NCBI RefSeq assembly: GCF_001517835.1
Contig: NZ_LOQG01000036.1
Coordinates: forward strand, 81,942 to 145,941
DNA length: 64,000 bases
DNA from: Caviibacter abscessus
GTDB lineage: Bacteria; Fusobacteriota; Fusobacteriia; Fusobacteriales; Leptotrichiaceae
Reading direction: 5' to 3'
Positions 8,476 through 17,579 of the stretch are shown here, piece by piece. Made by a program: the position numbers and the translations under genes. How positions within the stretch are numbered: position 1 is the first letter of the stretch; every line of letters starts with the position of its first letter. The notes under the pieces are model-generated. The model searched no databases. It saw only the letters and a program-made list of their open reading frames with translations, and had not been told where the DNA came from.

Positions 8476-9255
8476 TTATTTAAGCATATATCTTTGTAAT
8501 TTACGACTTGATACTGCAAGTATTAATGTTCCAAGTATTAGTATAGTTGATAACGCATTAATTACAGGCGTAACTCCAAATTTTAACATTGAATATATTT
8601 GTATAGGCAATGTATCTGAATTTGGTCCTGTAACAAAACTTGTAATTACATAATCATCTAATGATAATGTTAATGACATTAAAAATGCAGATATAATTCC
8701 AGGTTTCATTGACGGAATAATTACTCTTATAAGTGCTTGAAACTCAGTTGCTCCTAAATCTCTTGCAGCCTCAACTATTGAAAAATCAAATTCATCTAAT
8801 CTTGACATAATTATAAAAATTGAAAATGGTATATTAAATGTTGTATGTGCTATAAATACAGTAAGCATACCAAGAGGTATAGATCTATACATATTAAAAA
8901 AATTAAGCAAAGATACCCCTATAATTAAATCCGGCAAAACAAGCGGTATATATGATAAACTTTTAACATATTTTTTTATTTTAAAATTATACCATTTTAT
9001 TCCTATTGACCCCAAAGTTGCAATTATTACAGATATAAATGATGAACTTATAGCTATTAATATACTTCTCCAAAATGTAAGCCACAGCTTAGGAGAATTA
9101 AAAAATAATTGTTTATACCATTTTAATGAAAATGAACTCCATGTATATGACTTACTACTATTAAATGAAAGTACTATAAGCATTACTATAGGTAAGTAAA
9201 AAAATAGCATAACTAATACAAAAAACAATAATGATACTCTTCTTTTATCATCCAC
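8476..9255 (-). CDS. potC: Spermidine/putrescine ABC transporter permease PotC
   Basis: A 259-residue inner-membrane permease with six hydrophobic segments and the EAA loop EFDFSIVEAARDLGATEFQALIRV typical of PotC. The last stretch, LTLSLDDYVITSFVTGP, is characteristic of this subunit. The start is a GTG at 9255, two bases after the potB stop with GGTGAG upstream. It is the last gene of potA-potB-potC. No potD binding-protein gene follows; a terminator comes directly after the stop. Confidence 0.9.
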   Translation of the reverse strand: MDDKRRVSLLFFVLVMLFFYLPIVMLIVLSFNSSKSYTWSSFSLKWYKQLFFNSPKLWLTFWRSILIAISSSFISVIIATLGSIGIKWYNFKIKKYVKSLSYIPLVLPDLIIGVSLLNFFNMYRSIPLGMLTVFIAHTTFNIPFSIFIIMSRLDEFDFSIVEAARDLGATEFQALIRVIIPSMKPGIISAFLMSLTLSLDDYVITSFVTGPNSDTLPIQIYSMLKFGVTPVINALSTILILGTLILAVSSRKLQRYMLK

Positions 9256-9257
9256 TA

Positions 9258-10094
9258 TTACTCACCGTCCTGTTCTTTAACACTTATAAGCACTCCAATT
9301 ACTGTTATAATTATAAACAGTGTTGACATAGCTGATGCTGACGGCCAATCACGAAGTACAAACATTTTAGATGCTATTACATTTCCAAGCATTATTCCGT
9401 CTGTTCCTCCAACTAAATCAGGAACAGCATAAGAACCTATTGCAGGTATAAATGTTAATATAACTGCTGTTATAATTCCACCTTTTATACCGGGTAAAAA
9501 CACTTTATATAAAGCTTGATATTTACTTGCTCCCAAATCCCTTGCAGCATCTATTAATGAAAAATCAAATTTTTCAATTGCTGTATATAAAGGTAATATT
9601 GCATAAGGCATAAATATATATACACTCACTATAATTACAGCAACTCTATTATATAGTAATGGTAACGGTGCTGATAAATTAAAAATTTTTATAAACATTT
9701 TATTTATTATTCCGTTATTACCTATTAAACCGATAAGTGCAAATATCCTAACTAAAAAATTAGTCCAAAATGGTATTACTATCATAAGTAGCCATAAGTT
9801 TTTATATTTTGATCTTGATATAAAATAAGCCGTAGGTATTGATAAAAATATTACTAAAGCTGTAATAATAAGTGATATATTAAAGGTTTTTAAAACAATT
9901 TTTAAAAGTTCCGGTGTTATCAATTCTTTATATGCCTTTAATGAATATTTAGTATATCCTGCTATTCCACCAAAAGGCCCCTTTTTTAAAAAACTAAAAT
10001 ATACAATTATAGATGTTGGAATTGCAAAAAACACAGTCATCCATATGGTAAGAGGTAAATAATATAGATTTCTTAAATCTTTCTGGTTTTTCAA
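9258..10094 (-). CDS. potB: Spermidine/putrescine ABC transporter permease PotB
   Basis: A 278-residue permease, partner of PotC. It carries PYAILPLYTAIEKFDFSLIDAARDLGASKYQAL as the coupling loop and IPAIGSYAVPDLVGGTDG near the C terminus, a PotB hallmark. The only plausible start is a TTG at 10094, directly after the TAA of potA and preceded by GAGGTGAT. Translation is therefore probably coupled to potA. Confidence 0.9.
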   Translation of the reverse strand: MKNQKDLRNLYYLPLTIWMTVFFAIPTSIIVYFSFLKKGPFGGIAGYTKYSLKAYKELITPELLKIVLKTFNISLIITALVIFLSIPTAYFISRSKYKNLWLLMIVIPFWTNFLVRIFALIGLIGNNGIINKMFIKIFNLSAPLPLLYNRVAVIIVSVYIFMPYAILPLYTAIEKFDFSLIDAARDLGASKYQALYKVFLPGIKGGIITAVILTFIPAIGSYAVPDLVGGTDGIMLGNVIASKMFVLRDWPSASAMSTLFIIITVIGVLISVKEQDGE

Positions 10095-11198
10095 TTACAT
10101 CACCTCTACAAGATATGCGTCTTCATAATTCCAATAGAAATACACCTTCTCTTTCCATTCAAACAATTCATCTTCTTCTAAAAATTCTCTATGTTGGTCA
10201 AATGCTTTTATTATTCTATTTGAACCTTCAATTTTTATAAATAATTTACTTTGAAATCCTGTATATATTACTTCTTCTACAACACCTGATAAAACCTTAT
10301 ATTTCTCATTTTCTTTAGGAGGCTTTACATCTACCTTTATTTTTTCAGGTCTTAACGTAAGTTTAACTTTGTCTCCAATTTTAACAGGTTTATCAAGTTC
10401 TACTTTAAATTCTCCAATTTCATTTGAAAATGCAAGTGCATAATTATCAAATACTTCTTTTATTTCACCTGTTATAAAATTAGTTGCTCCAATAAAATCT
10501 GCAACAAATCCATTTGCAGGTGTTTCATAAATTTCATTTGGTGTTCCAACCTGTAATATATCTCCATTATTCATAACTGCTATTCTATCCGATACACTAA
10601 GTGCTTCTTCCTGATCATGAGTTACAAACACAAAAGTAATTCCAACTTCATCATGAATTGTATCAAGATCAATTAAAAGTCTTTGTCTTAATTTTGCATC
10701 AAGTGCTGATAAAGGTTCATCTAAAAGTAAAACTTCAGGTTTGCTTATCAAAGCTCTAGCTATTGAAACTCTTTGTTTTTGTCCCCCAGATAATCCTTGT
10801 GGAAATTTATTTTTAAACTTTTTAAGACCTACTAAGTCTAAATATTTATCTACTTCTTTTTCTATTTCATCTTTTGGCAATTTCTTTAATTTAAGAGAAA
10901 ATGCAATATTATCAAATACAGTCATATTCGGAAACAATGCATAATTTTGAAATACTGTATTTACATTTCTTTTATTAGGTGGCAAAATATCTATTCTTTG
11001 ACCATTAACTTTAATTTCTCCCTCATCTGGAGAAATAAATCCAGCTATCATTCTAAGTAATGTTGTTTTACCACAACCTGATGGTCCTAAAATTGAGAAG
11101 AACTCACCTTTTTTTATATTTAAATTAACATTTTTTAAAATTTTATCTCCATCTTCAAACGATTTAGAAACACCTATTATCTCCAAGTCTTTTTCCAA
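10095..11198 (-). CDS. potA: Spermidine/putrescine ABC transporter ATPase PotA
   Basis: The ATPase of the polyamine importer, about 367 residues. It shows Walker A GPSGCGKTT, signature LSGGQKQRVSIARAL and Walker B VLLLDEPLSALD, followed by a C-terminal TOBE-type domain (IGDKVKLTLRPEKIKV). The open frame reaches back to a TTG at 11222, but AAGGAGG at 11204-11210 lies inside that extension and points to the TTG at 11198 (LEKDLEIIGVSKSF). That ribosome site includes the stop codon of the upstream aminopeptidase gene, indicating coupling. Confidence 0.88.
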   Translation of the reverse strand: MEKDLEIIGVSKSFEDGDKILKNVNLNIKKGEFFSILGPSGCGKTTLLRMIAGFISPDEGEIKVNGQRIDILPPNKRNVNTVFQNYALFPNMTVFDNIAFSLKLKKLPKDEIEKEVDKYLDLVGLKKFKNKFPQGLSGGQKQRVSIARALISKPEVLLLDEPLSALDAKLRQRLLIDLDTIHDEVGITFVFVTHDQEEALSVSDRIAVMNNGDILQVGTPNEIYETPANGFVADFIGATNFITGEIKEVFDNYALAFSNEIGEFKVELDKPVKIGDKVKLTLRPEKIKVDVKPPKENEKYKVLSGVVEEVIYTGFQSKLFIKIEGSNRIIKAFDQHREFLEEDELFEWKEKVYFYWNYEDAYLVEVM

Positions 11199-11208
11199 TT
11201 TTACCTCC

Positions 11209-12537
11209 TTATTTTTTGTCAAAATATACTCTTGCTAATTCTTTTAAATCAAATACATCATTAATACCACAAAGTTCTCTTACTGAATGCATTGAAAGCA
11301 TAGGTACACCTAAGTCAACAGAATCAATATCTAAATGTCTTGCAGATAAAGGTCCTATAGTTGAACCACCAATTTCATTAGAATTATTTACAAAATACTG
11401 TAACTTGATATCTGTTCCACTTACTATTTGTTTTAATACTGCCATAGAAAAACCATCAGATGTATATTTTTGATTTACACTTAGCTTTATTGCTATACCT
11501 TTATTCATTTCACATTGATTTGTTATATCTGATTTATTAAGATGTGATGGGTGAGCTACATGTCCACCATCAGCTGATAAAATAAATGAATTATTTAATA
11601 CTCTTAAATAATCAGCTCTTGTATACCCTAAAGAATAAATTATTCTCTCTAGTATGCTTGATAAATAATTTGAATCTGCTCCTTGTTTTGTTGAACTTCC
11701 TATTTCTTCATTATCAAAACCTACAAATACATTTATTTGTCCTGCTTCATTTTCAGATTCAACCAGTCCTATTGTACCAGCATAAACTGATAATAGATTA
11801 TCAAGTCTTGCTGCTGAAATCATTTCTTCATTTGCTCCTACTAAACATCCTTTTTCAATAGGATACATAATTAAATCAAAATCTAATATATCATCAAATT
11901 TAATATTACATTTTTTAGATATTAACTTTAAAAGATAGTTATCTTTTTCCAAATAATTATTAGCTAAAGTAATTATAGGTAAAAGTTCATTTTGTTTATT
12001 TATTTGATGTCCTTTTTCATTAACAGCCCTATCTTGATGTATAGCTAAATTAGGAATTATCATTATAGGCTCATCTATTTTAACTGCAACTGTTTTTGGT
12101 TTATACACATCACTACTTTTAATTATTACTCTACCTGCAACAGACATAGGTCTATCAAACCAAGTTGATAAAAGAGGCCCTCCATAAACTTCAGTATTAA
12201 GTCTTATCATATTATTAGTTAAAATTTCTGAATTTGGTTTTATTCTTAAGCTTGGACTATCAGTATGTGAAGCAAATATTTTAAAACCCTTTTCTATATC
12301 TAATTCATTTGCTATAGTAAAGCCTATTATAGTTGTATTTGTCTTTTTAAGAAAATATCTTCCACCTTGTTTTAATTCCCATTTTTTATTTGGTTCTAAT
12401 CTTTCAAAGCCATTTTCTTCAAATATTTGGCTACAGTTTTTTACAACGTGATATGCACAAGGACTATCATCTATAAATTCAATTATTTCTCTTGCAAATC
12501 CCTTTACTTCCAATTCCTTTAAACTATCTTTTGTCAT
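11209..12537 (-). CDS. M18 family aminopeptidase
   Basis: A zinc-dependent aminopeptidase of the aspartyl-aminopeptidase type, about 442 residues, cytoplasmic. Metal-binding motifs are visible: ASHTDSPSLRI, RLDNLLSVYAG, GFDNEEIGSSTKQGADS and SMHSVRELCG near the end. The start is taken at the ATG at 12537, six bases after GAAGGTG; a GTG nine bases earlier is also in frame. The gene follows the M32 carboxypeptidase almost without gap and precedes potA, so peptide breakdown and polyamine uptake appear co-transcribed. Confidence 0.9.
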   Translation of the reverse strand: MTKDSLKELEVKGFAREIIEFIDDSPCAYHVVKNCSQIFEENGFERLEPNKKWELKQGGRYFLKKTNTTIIGFTIANELDIEKGFKIFASHTDSPSLRIKPNSEILTNNMIRLNTEVYGGPLLSTWFDRPMSVAGRVIIKSSDVYKPKTVAVKIDEPIMIIPNLAIHQDRAVNEKGHQINKQNELLPIITLANNYLEKDNYLLKLISKKCNIKFDDILDFDLIMYPIEKGCLVGANEEMISAARLDNLLSVYAGTIGLVESENEAGQINVFVGFDNEEIGSSTKQGADSNYLSSILERIIYSLGYTRADYLRVLNNSFILSADGGHVAHPSHLNKSDITNQCEMNKGIAIKLSVNQKYTSDGFSMAVLKQIVSGTDIKLQYFVNNSNEIGGSTIGPLSARHLDIDSVDLGVPMLSMHSVRELCGINDVFDLKELARVYFDKK

Positions 12538-12538
12538 T

Positions 12539-14035
12539 TTATTCACCTTCTATATTATATAACTTTGAAAATTTGTCTTTTAAATAATCTACATAATAAT
12601 GTGGATTAAATTCTTCCTTAGAACAATTAAATATTAATTCAGCCGGCGTTTTTGCACTTCCATATTGGTGTATAGTTTCTCTTAAAAATTCATTTATCTT
12701 ACTAAAATCTCTTTGTTTTATAGCTTCTGATACTTTTACTTTTTTTAACATTGCATTATACATTTGAGACGCATAAGCACTTCCTATTGCATACGAAGGA
12801 AAATATCCTAAAAGCCCTCCGCTCCAATGTGAATCTTGTAAAATTCCAATAGTATCGCTATCTGGTCTAATTCCTAAATATTTTTCATACATATCATTCC
12901 ATATTGTAGGTAATTTATCAACATCAATTTCAGAACTTAACATTTCACGTTCTATTTCATATCTTATAAGCACATGTATAGGATAAGTAAGCTCATCTGC
13001 ATCAGTTCTAATAAAACTTGCACTTACACTATTTATTACTAAATGCAATTGTTCTTTTGTAATTTCAATTCCAAAATATTTATCTATAAGCTCATAAACT
13101 AAATATGAAAATTCTTCCTGTTTACCTATTACATTTTCATAAAATCTTGATTGGGCTTCATGTATTCCCATAGTAGAACCGCCAGCTAATATTCTTGTTT
13201 TATCGTATTCATCAGCAATTTGTTGCTCATATATTGCGTGTCCTGTTTCATGTACTACTGAATATATACCAGACAAGATATCATGTTCATAATAATGACT
13301 TGTTATTCTTACATCTTTATTATTCATATTTACTGTAAAAGGATGTTCACTTTCACTCATTACACCTTTTGTAAAGTCAAAGCCTAAAATTTGAGCCAAT
13401 TCTTTACACAACTTTTTCTGAGTTTCAATATCATAAGTTTTACTGTTTAATTTTTCTTTCCATTCTTCTATTTTACTATCTTTATGTTTTAATACTTTAA
13501 TTATAAATGGAGATAATTCTTCTTTTAAAAGATTGAAAAATTTATCTGCAATATCTACTGTAAGACCAGTTTCAAAATCATCTAAAAGAACATTATATGG
13601 ATGATCTTTATATCCTCTATAAGTTATAAATTTCTTATTTGTATCTATTATTTGTTTTAAATAAGGTTTAAATATATTATAATCATTTTCATTTTTAGAT
13701 TTTTCCCAGTTATATGATGACTTTGAAACTAATGCTGTATATTTTGAATATTCATCAATTGGAATTTTACTCATTTTTTCAAAAACATTTTTCTTTAATT
13801 TTTCTACAACCTTTTTATCAATATCTGATAATTTTTGTGTATCTATTGAATATAATAATTCCTTAAATTCAGGATTAACAAAATTTAAATACGAAAGTTG
13901 TGATAAAACTCCCATAGTATTTGAAATCCCTTCTATAGCTTGTTTAGGTGCCTGTGTTTCAAGATCAAAACTAAGTAAATTCATAGCATGATTTAAAGCA
14001 CTATCTTTTTTTATATATTCATATATTCTATCCAC
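12539..14035 (-). CDS. M32 family (Taq-type) metallocarboxypeptidase
   Basis: A cytoplasmic zinc carboxypeptidase. The HExxH motif HETGH lies at about residues 262-266, followed by the family motifs HEAQSRFYEN, IRTDADELTYPIHVLIRYEIE and SHWSGGLLGYFPSYAIGS. About 498 residues is the normal length. The open frame extends to a TTG at 14068, but AAGGGAG is contained in that extension; the GTG at 14035 lies nine bases after it and starts VDRIYEYIKKDSALNHAM, matching where family members begin. An ATG at 14044 is the alternative. Confidence 0.9.
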   Translation of the reverse strand: MDRIYEYIKKDSALNHAMNLLSFDLETQAPKQAIEGISNTMGVLSQLSYLNFVNPEFKELLYSIDTQKLSDIDKKVVEKLKKNVFEKMSKIPIDEYSKYTALVSKSSYNWEKSKNENDYNIFKPYLKQIIDTNKKFITYRGYKDHPYNVLLDDFETGLTVDIADKFFNLLKEELSPFIIKVLKHKDSKIEEWKEKLNSKTYDIETQKKLCKELAQILGFDFTKGVMSESEHPFTVNMNNKDVRITSHYYEHDILSGIYSVVHETGHAIYEQQIADEYDKTRILAGGSTMGIHEAQSRFYENVIGKQEEFSYLVYELIDKYFGIEITKEQLHLVINSVSASFIRTDADELTYPIHVLIRYEIEREMLSSEIDVDKLPTIWNDMYEKYLGIRPDSDTIGILQDSHWSGGLLGYFPSYAIGSAYASQMYNAMLKKVKVSEAIKQRDFSKINEFLRETIHQYGSAKTPAELIFNCSKEEFNPHYYVDYLKDKFSKLYNIEGE

Positions 14036-14082
14036 TATTATCATCTCCCTTGTAAATAAATTAAACAAAAATATTTGAAAAC

Positions 14083-14304
14083 TTACGTTTTCTTAGTTGT
14101 TTTTTTGGAATTTTTATCAACTAATTTAGCAGAATAAATTTCCGTATATCCGCATTGAGCACATACTTTTAAATAAAAAAGCTCATTATTAAGTGATAAT
14201 AAATTAATTAATTTACTTTCACTTTCTATCTCTTTCGTAGACATGTATATACTTTTTAAATAGTGTTCTTTATTGGAACACTTTATACAACGCGAAGTTA
14301 TCAT
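14083..14304 (-). CDS. Small zinc-ribbon protein (DUF2082-like)
   Basis: A 73-residue protein with two Cys pairs, CIKC near residue 6 and CAQC near residue 53, the second followed by GYTEIYSAKL. This matches the short nucleic-acid-binding zinc-ribbon proteins of the DUF2082 type, whose role is unknown. The C-terminal tail is Lys/Thr rich (KKTTKKT). It lies between rnhB and the M32 peptidase gene in the long minus-strand block. Confidence 0.7.
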   Translation of the reverse strand: MITSRCIKCSNKEHYLKSIYMSTKEIESESKLINLLSLNNELFYLKVCAQCGYTEIYSAKLVDKNSKKTTKKT

Positions 14305-14309
14305 AACTA

Positions 14310-14909
14310 TCAGTCCTTATTTAAAAATTTCTTTAAAAAAGTTTTCCTGTGTATTGGTAATATTCCATATTTTTCTATTGCTTCGTAATGTTTTTTTGTT
14401 CCATATCCTTTATGATTTGCTATATTGTAATTAGGATATATTTTATCATATTCATACATAATCTTATCTCTTGTAACTTTAGCAATTATTGATGCAAGAG
14501 CTATACTTAAATTTTTGCTATCTCCCTTAACAAGATATTCTTGTGCTCCATTATATCCCTTTATTAATTTATTTCCATCAACTATTACTAACTTACCTTG
14601 AATAGCCTTATTTTTACTATAAAGATTATCTAAAGCTCTATTCATAGCTAAAAAAGTTGCATTTAGTATATTTATTTTGTCAATTTCATTTTCACTTGCC
14701 ATTCCTATGCCATATGAAATATTGTCAGAAGCTTTTAATTTATCATAAATAAAATCTCTTTTACTTTCACTTAATTTTTTTGAATCATTTATCATTTCAA
14801 AAATTTCATTGTCAATCTTATTTATATATACACAACAAGCAACAACGCAACCTAGAAGAGGCCCTCTTCCTGCCTCATCTACTCCAATATTATCTTTATA
14901 TTCCAGCAT
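14310..14909 (-). CDS. rnhB: Ribonuclease HII
   Basis: Removes RNA from RNA-DNA hybrids, including misincorporated ribonucleotides. GVDEAGRGPLLG at residues 9-20 supplies the first catalytic acidic residues, and SIIAKVTRD and NHKGYGTKKHYEAI complete the RNase HII signature. 199 residues is typical. The ATG at 14909 overlaps the end of the upstream pseudouridine synthase gene by 14 bases, consistent with translational coupling. Confidence 0.95.
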   Translation of the reverse strand: MLEYKDNIGVDEAGRGPLLGCVVACCVYINKIDNEIFEMINDSKKLSESKRDFIYDKLKASDNISYGIGMASENEIDKINILNATFLAMNRALDNLYSKNKAIQGKLVIVDGNKLIKGYNGAQEYLVKGDSKNLSIALASIIAKVTRDKIMYEYDKIYPNYNIANHKGYGTKKHYEAIEKYGILPIHRKTFLKKFLNKD

Positions 14910-15795
14910 AATCTATTTCAAGTCCCATCTTTTTAATATTTTCTTTCATATCAGAAGGTATATCAGCTATTATTTTCATATTCTCATTTGTAATAGGATG
15001 TGTAAATTCCAACATATATGAGTGAAGCTGTTGTCTGTTAATTTTGTCAACTTTACCATATATGTGATCACCTACTATACAATGATTAATTTTTTTACTA
15101 TGTACTCTTATTTGATGCGTTCTTCCAGTTAAAAGTTTAACTTTTACAAGTGAATACTTTTCATTATAACTTATAGAAGAAAAAATACTCATGGCAAGTT
15201 TAGGATTATTTGTATTTTCACTTATTTTTTTTCTGTCTTTTTTATCCCTTCCTATATATGAACTTATATTCTCATCTATCTTAGTATATTTACCACGAAG
15301 TATAGCTATATACGTTTTATTTATTAAATGCTCTTTAAACATCAACTCCAATTTATCATGCACTTCATTAGTTTTTGCTATAATGATAAGACCACTTGTA
15401 TCTTTATCAAGTCTATGTACTATACCGTTTCTATTTTCATATTTATCTGATAAATTTGAAAAATGATATAAAAGAGCATTTACCAACGTCTTATTTTTTG
15501 TACTATCACTTGGGTGTACAACTAAATTATATGGTTTATTTATAACTACTAAATACTCATCTTCATAAACTATATCAAGTTTAATATTTTCAGGCTCTAA
15601 GCTTATTTCTTCAAAATTATTTTCCAGCTCAACTTCTATTTCATCATCTTTCATAACTTTGTATGATAATTTAACTGGTTTCCCATTACATAAAATTTTT
15701 GAATTTGCTATTTTATTTCTTGATACTTCAAGTACTTGAGATAAAACTTTATCAACTCTTTGATTTACATTATTTTCATTAATAATTATTTTCAT
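14896..15795 (-). CDS. RluA-family (RluD-like) pseudouridine synthase
   Basis: An RNA-modifying enzyme with an N-terminal S4 RNA-binding domain (about 1-60) and a catalytic domain with HRLDKDTSG at residues 127-135; the Asp in HRLD is the catalytic residue in this family. GRTHQIRVH follows, as expected. The ATG at 15795 (MKIIINENN) has AGGAG five bases upstream; the frame is open further back but has no better start. The closest named family is RluD (large-subunit rRNA), but the target cannot be assigned from sequence alone. Confidence 0.88.
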   Translation of the reverse strand: MKIIINENNVNQRVDKVLSQVLEVSRNKIANSKILCNGKPVKLSYKVMKDDEIEVELENNFEEISLEPENIKLDIVYEDEYLVVINKPYNLVVHPSDSTKNKTLVNALLYHFSNLSDKYENRNGIVHRLDKDTSGLIIIAKTNEVHDKLELMFKEHLINKTYIAILRGKYTKIDENISSYIGRDKKDRKKISENTNNPKLAMSIFSSISYNEKYSLVKVKLLTGRTHQIRVHSKKINHCIVGDHIYGKVDKINRQQLHSYMLEFTHPITNENMKIIADIPSDMKENIKKMGLEIDYAGI

Positions 15796-15796
15796 T

Positions 15797-16213
15797 TTAA
15801 CTCCTGTCATCAGCATCTTGAAATAAGCACATATATTCATCATCTATTTTATCATGATGTTTAGAAATTAATACTGCAAGTTCCAAATTTATATCTTTAA
15901 CTTTATTATATCCAAGTTTTGGGTGTTCTCGTAATATAGTCTTAAACCCTAACTTATGAATAACTCTTTTACAAAATGAAATGTTTTCTTTACCGCAATC
16001 ATGAAGCAAAGCCAATTTTAAATAAATAGCTGGTATATCTTTATTTTCAAGTTTTTTATACACATTGATTGAATGGTATTTATCATAACTATCCATATTA
16101 TTAAATATATCAAATTCTTTAAAACTTAAAATATCAGAAACTTTTTGCAAGTCTTTTTCACTTATTTTATGAAAATAATACTCACAAAATTTTCTATAAC
16201 AGTATTTAATCAT
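15797..16213 (-). CDS. HD-domain phosphohydrolase
   Basis: A small protein of 138 residues with the metal-binding pattern of the HD superfamily: HSINVYKKL, then LLHDCGKEN (the HD dyad), HPKLGYNKVKD and ISKHHDK. It is probably a nucleotide or phosphoester hydrolase; the substrate is unknown. The start overlaps the end of the HAD gene by eight bases. It is co-transcribed with a phosphoglycolate-phosphatase-like HAD enzyme, so both may act in nucleotide or phosphate-ester housekeeping. Confidence 0.75.
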   Translation of the reverse strand: MIKYCYRKFCEYYFHKISEKDLQKVSDILSFKEFDIFNNMDSYDKYHSINVYKKLENKDIPAIYLKLALLHDCGKENISFCKRVIHKLGFKTILREHPKLGYNKVKDINLELAVLISKHHDKIDDEYMCLFQDADDRS

Positions 16214-16850
16214 GTAACCTCTTAATTATTTCATCTACATCTGAAACTTCATATTCTTTATAATGATTTTTATTATCATATCCCCAAGTACAATGTATAT
16301 ATCTAACTCCTGCATTTTGAGCTGTCATATAATCTACAGACATATCTCCTATAAATACAATTTTTTCTTTTGTATATCCTTTAGATATTACTAAATTTAT
16401 ACCATAAGAGTTAGGTTTTGTAGGATAAAGCCCTTGTTCACTTGCTCCAATCACAAAATCAAAATTCCATTTAGATAATATTGTTTTTGTATGTTCTAAA
16501 GCTAAATTATGATCTTTATTTGTAACTATTCCTATTTTAACTTTATTTTCAACTAAAGTATCTAATAATTTATCAATCCCATTATATAGTTTTATATCTT
16601 TTAACATATTTTGGGCATAAACTTTTCTCACTTTTGATACAAAAAATTCTTTATCCTCTTTAATATTTTGTAACTTGTTTATTCTATCAAAGAGATTATA
16701 AAACCCACCGCCAACAAAATTTTTATATTCCGTTACATCATATGTATCATATGAAAATTCTTTTAAAACTTCATTAAACGCATATGCTATTGCAGGTATA
16801 GTATTAGCTAATGTTCCATCTAAATCAAACAAGACTACATCTGCATTCAT
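16206..16850 (-). CDS. HAD-superfamily phosphatase (phosphoglycolate phosphatase-like)
   Basis: A 214-residue HAD hydrolase. Motif I FDLDGTLANT (nucleophile Asp near residue 9), motif II IGIVTNK, motif III KPNSYGINLVISK and motif IV FIGDMSVDYMTAQNAG are all in order, with a small helical cap between motifs I and II. This is the Gph/PpaX type; the substrate could be phosphoglycolate, pyrophosphate or another small phosphoester. It overlaps both neighbouring genes. Confidence 0.85.
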   Translation of the reverse strand: MNADVVLFDLDGTLANTIPAIAYAFNEVLKEFSYDTYDVTEYKNFVGGGFYNLFDRINKLQNIKEDKEFFVSKVRKVYAQNMLKDIKLYNGIDKLLDTLVENKVKIGIVTNKDHNLALEHTKTILSKWNFDFVIGASEQGLYPTKPNSYGINLVISKGYTKEKIVFIGDMSVDYMTAQNAGVRYIHCTWGYDNKNHYKEYEVSDVDEIIKRLHD

Positions 16851-17571
16851 CGTGTACCTCTCCCGTTATTATTTGTTCTAAAAATCTTACTATTCCTCTT
16901 CTTCCGTATTGATTAAATTTGTATGGTGCATTTTCTTCTAATAACTCTACATAATTTTTGGCAAATAAATCATACACATAATCATCAAAAAAGAATGATT
17001 TATCTAAGTCTTCATTTTTAACATTTTCTTTTACAAACTCTATATATTTTTGCATATCTGTATTTTCATGCATAAGTTCAAGCATTAATTGAACATTAAT
17101 TGAACTTTGTAAATTTTGATCAAGTTCTTCCATTTCACATTTTAAAGTTTTAGTTATATTCATACACCCTAATTGTTCCAAAGATGATATACCATTTGGA
17201 AATATTATACTTTTAGCATTAAACTCATCATTTTTTAAAATTAAATAAACTGAATCATTAAATGTATACTTATCAAGTTTATTGTATTTTCCTTGTATAT
17301 CATTTAAAAAATCTGAATATCCATTTTTCCAGTTATTTTCTATAATTTCGCTTAATTCATTCAATTTTTCGTTATTTTTACTTGTAAGTTTTATAACAGA
17401 AAGCGGATACTTAAGTATTTCAATTTTTATATCATGATAACTTTCAAAATGTAATTTTGTACTTGCTTGTGATTTAAATAAAGGATATTCCATTTTTTCA
17501 TCATATACTGCATTTTCCATTAGTTCAAAGTCCACGTAATCAGTAGAATGTACGTATTTTATTTCGTTCAT
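16825..17571 (-). CDS. Conserved-looking protein of unknown function
   Basis: I do not recognise this 248-residue protein. It has no signal peptide or membrane segment, is acidic, and is predicted cytoplasmic. The C terminus contains NQYGRRGIVRFLEQIITGE and ends in a CRC motif (HDECRCSLV). Two ATGs are adjacent; AGGAG is five bases from the second (17571) and two from the first (17574). It lies between a ROK-family gene and a HAD phosphatase and overlaps the latter by 26 bases, which supports it being a real gene. Confidence 0.6.
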   Translation of the reverse strand: MNEIKYVHSTDYVDFELMENAVYDEKMEYPLFKSQASTKLHFESYHDIKIEILKYPLSVIKLTSKNNEKLNELSEIIENNWKNGYSDFLNDIQGKYNKLDKYTFNDSVYLILKNDEFNAKSIIFPNGISSLEQLGCMNITKTLKCEMEELDQNLQSSINVQLMLELMHENTDMQKYIEFVKENVKNEDLDKSFFFDDYVYDLFAKNYVELLEENAPYKFNQYGRRGIVRFLEQIITGEVHDECRCSLV

Positions 17572-17579
17572 CATTTCTC

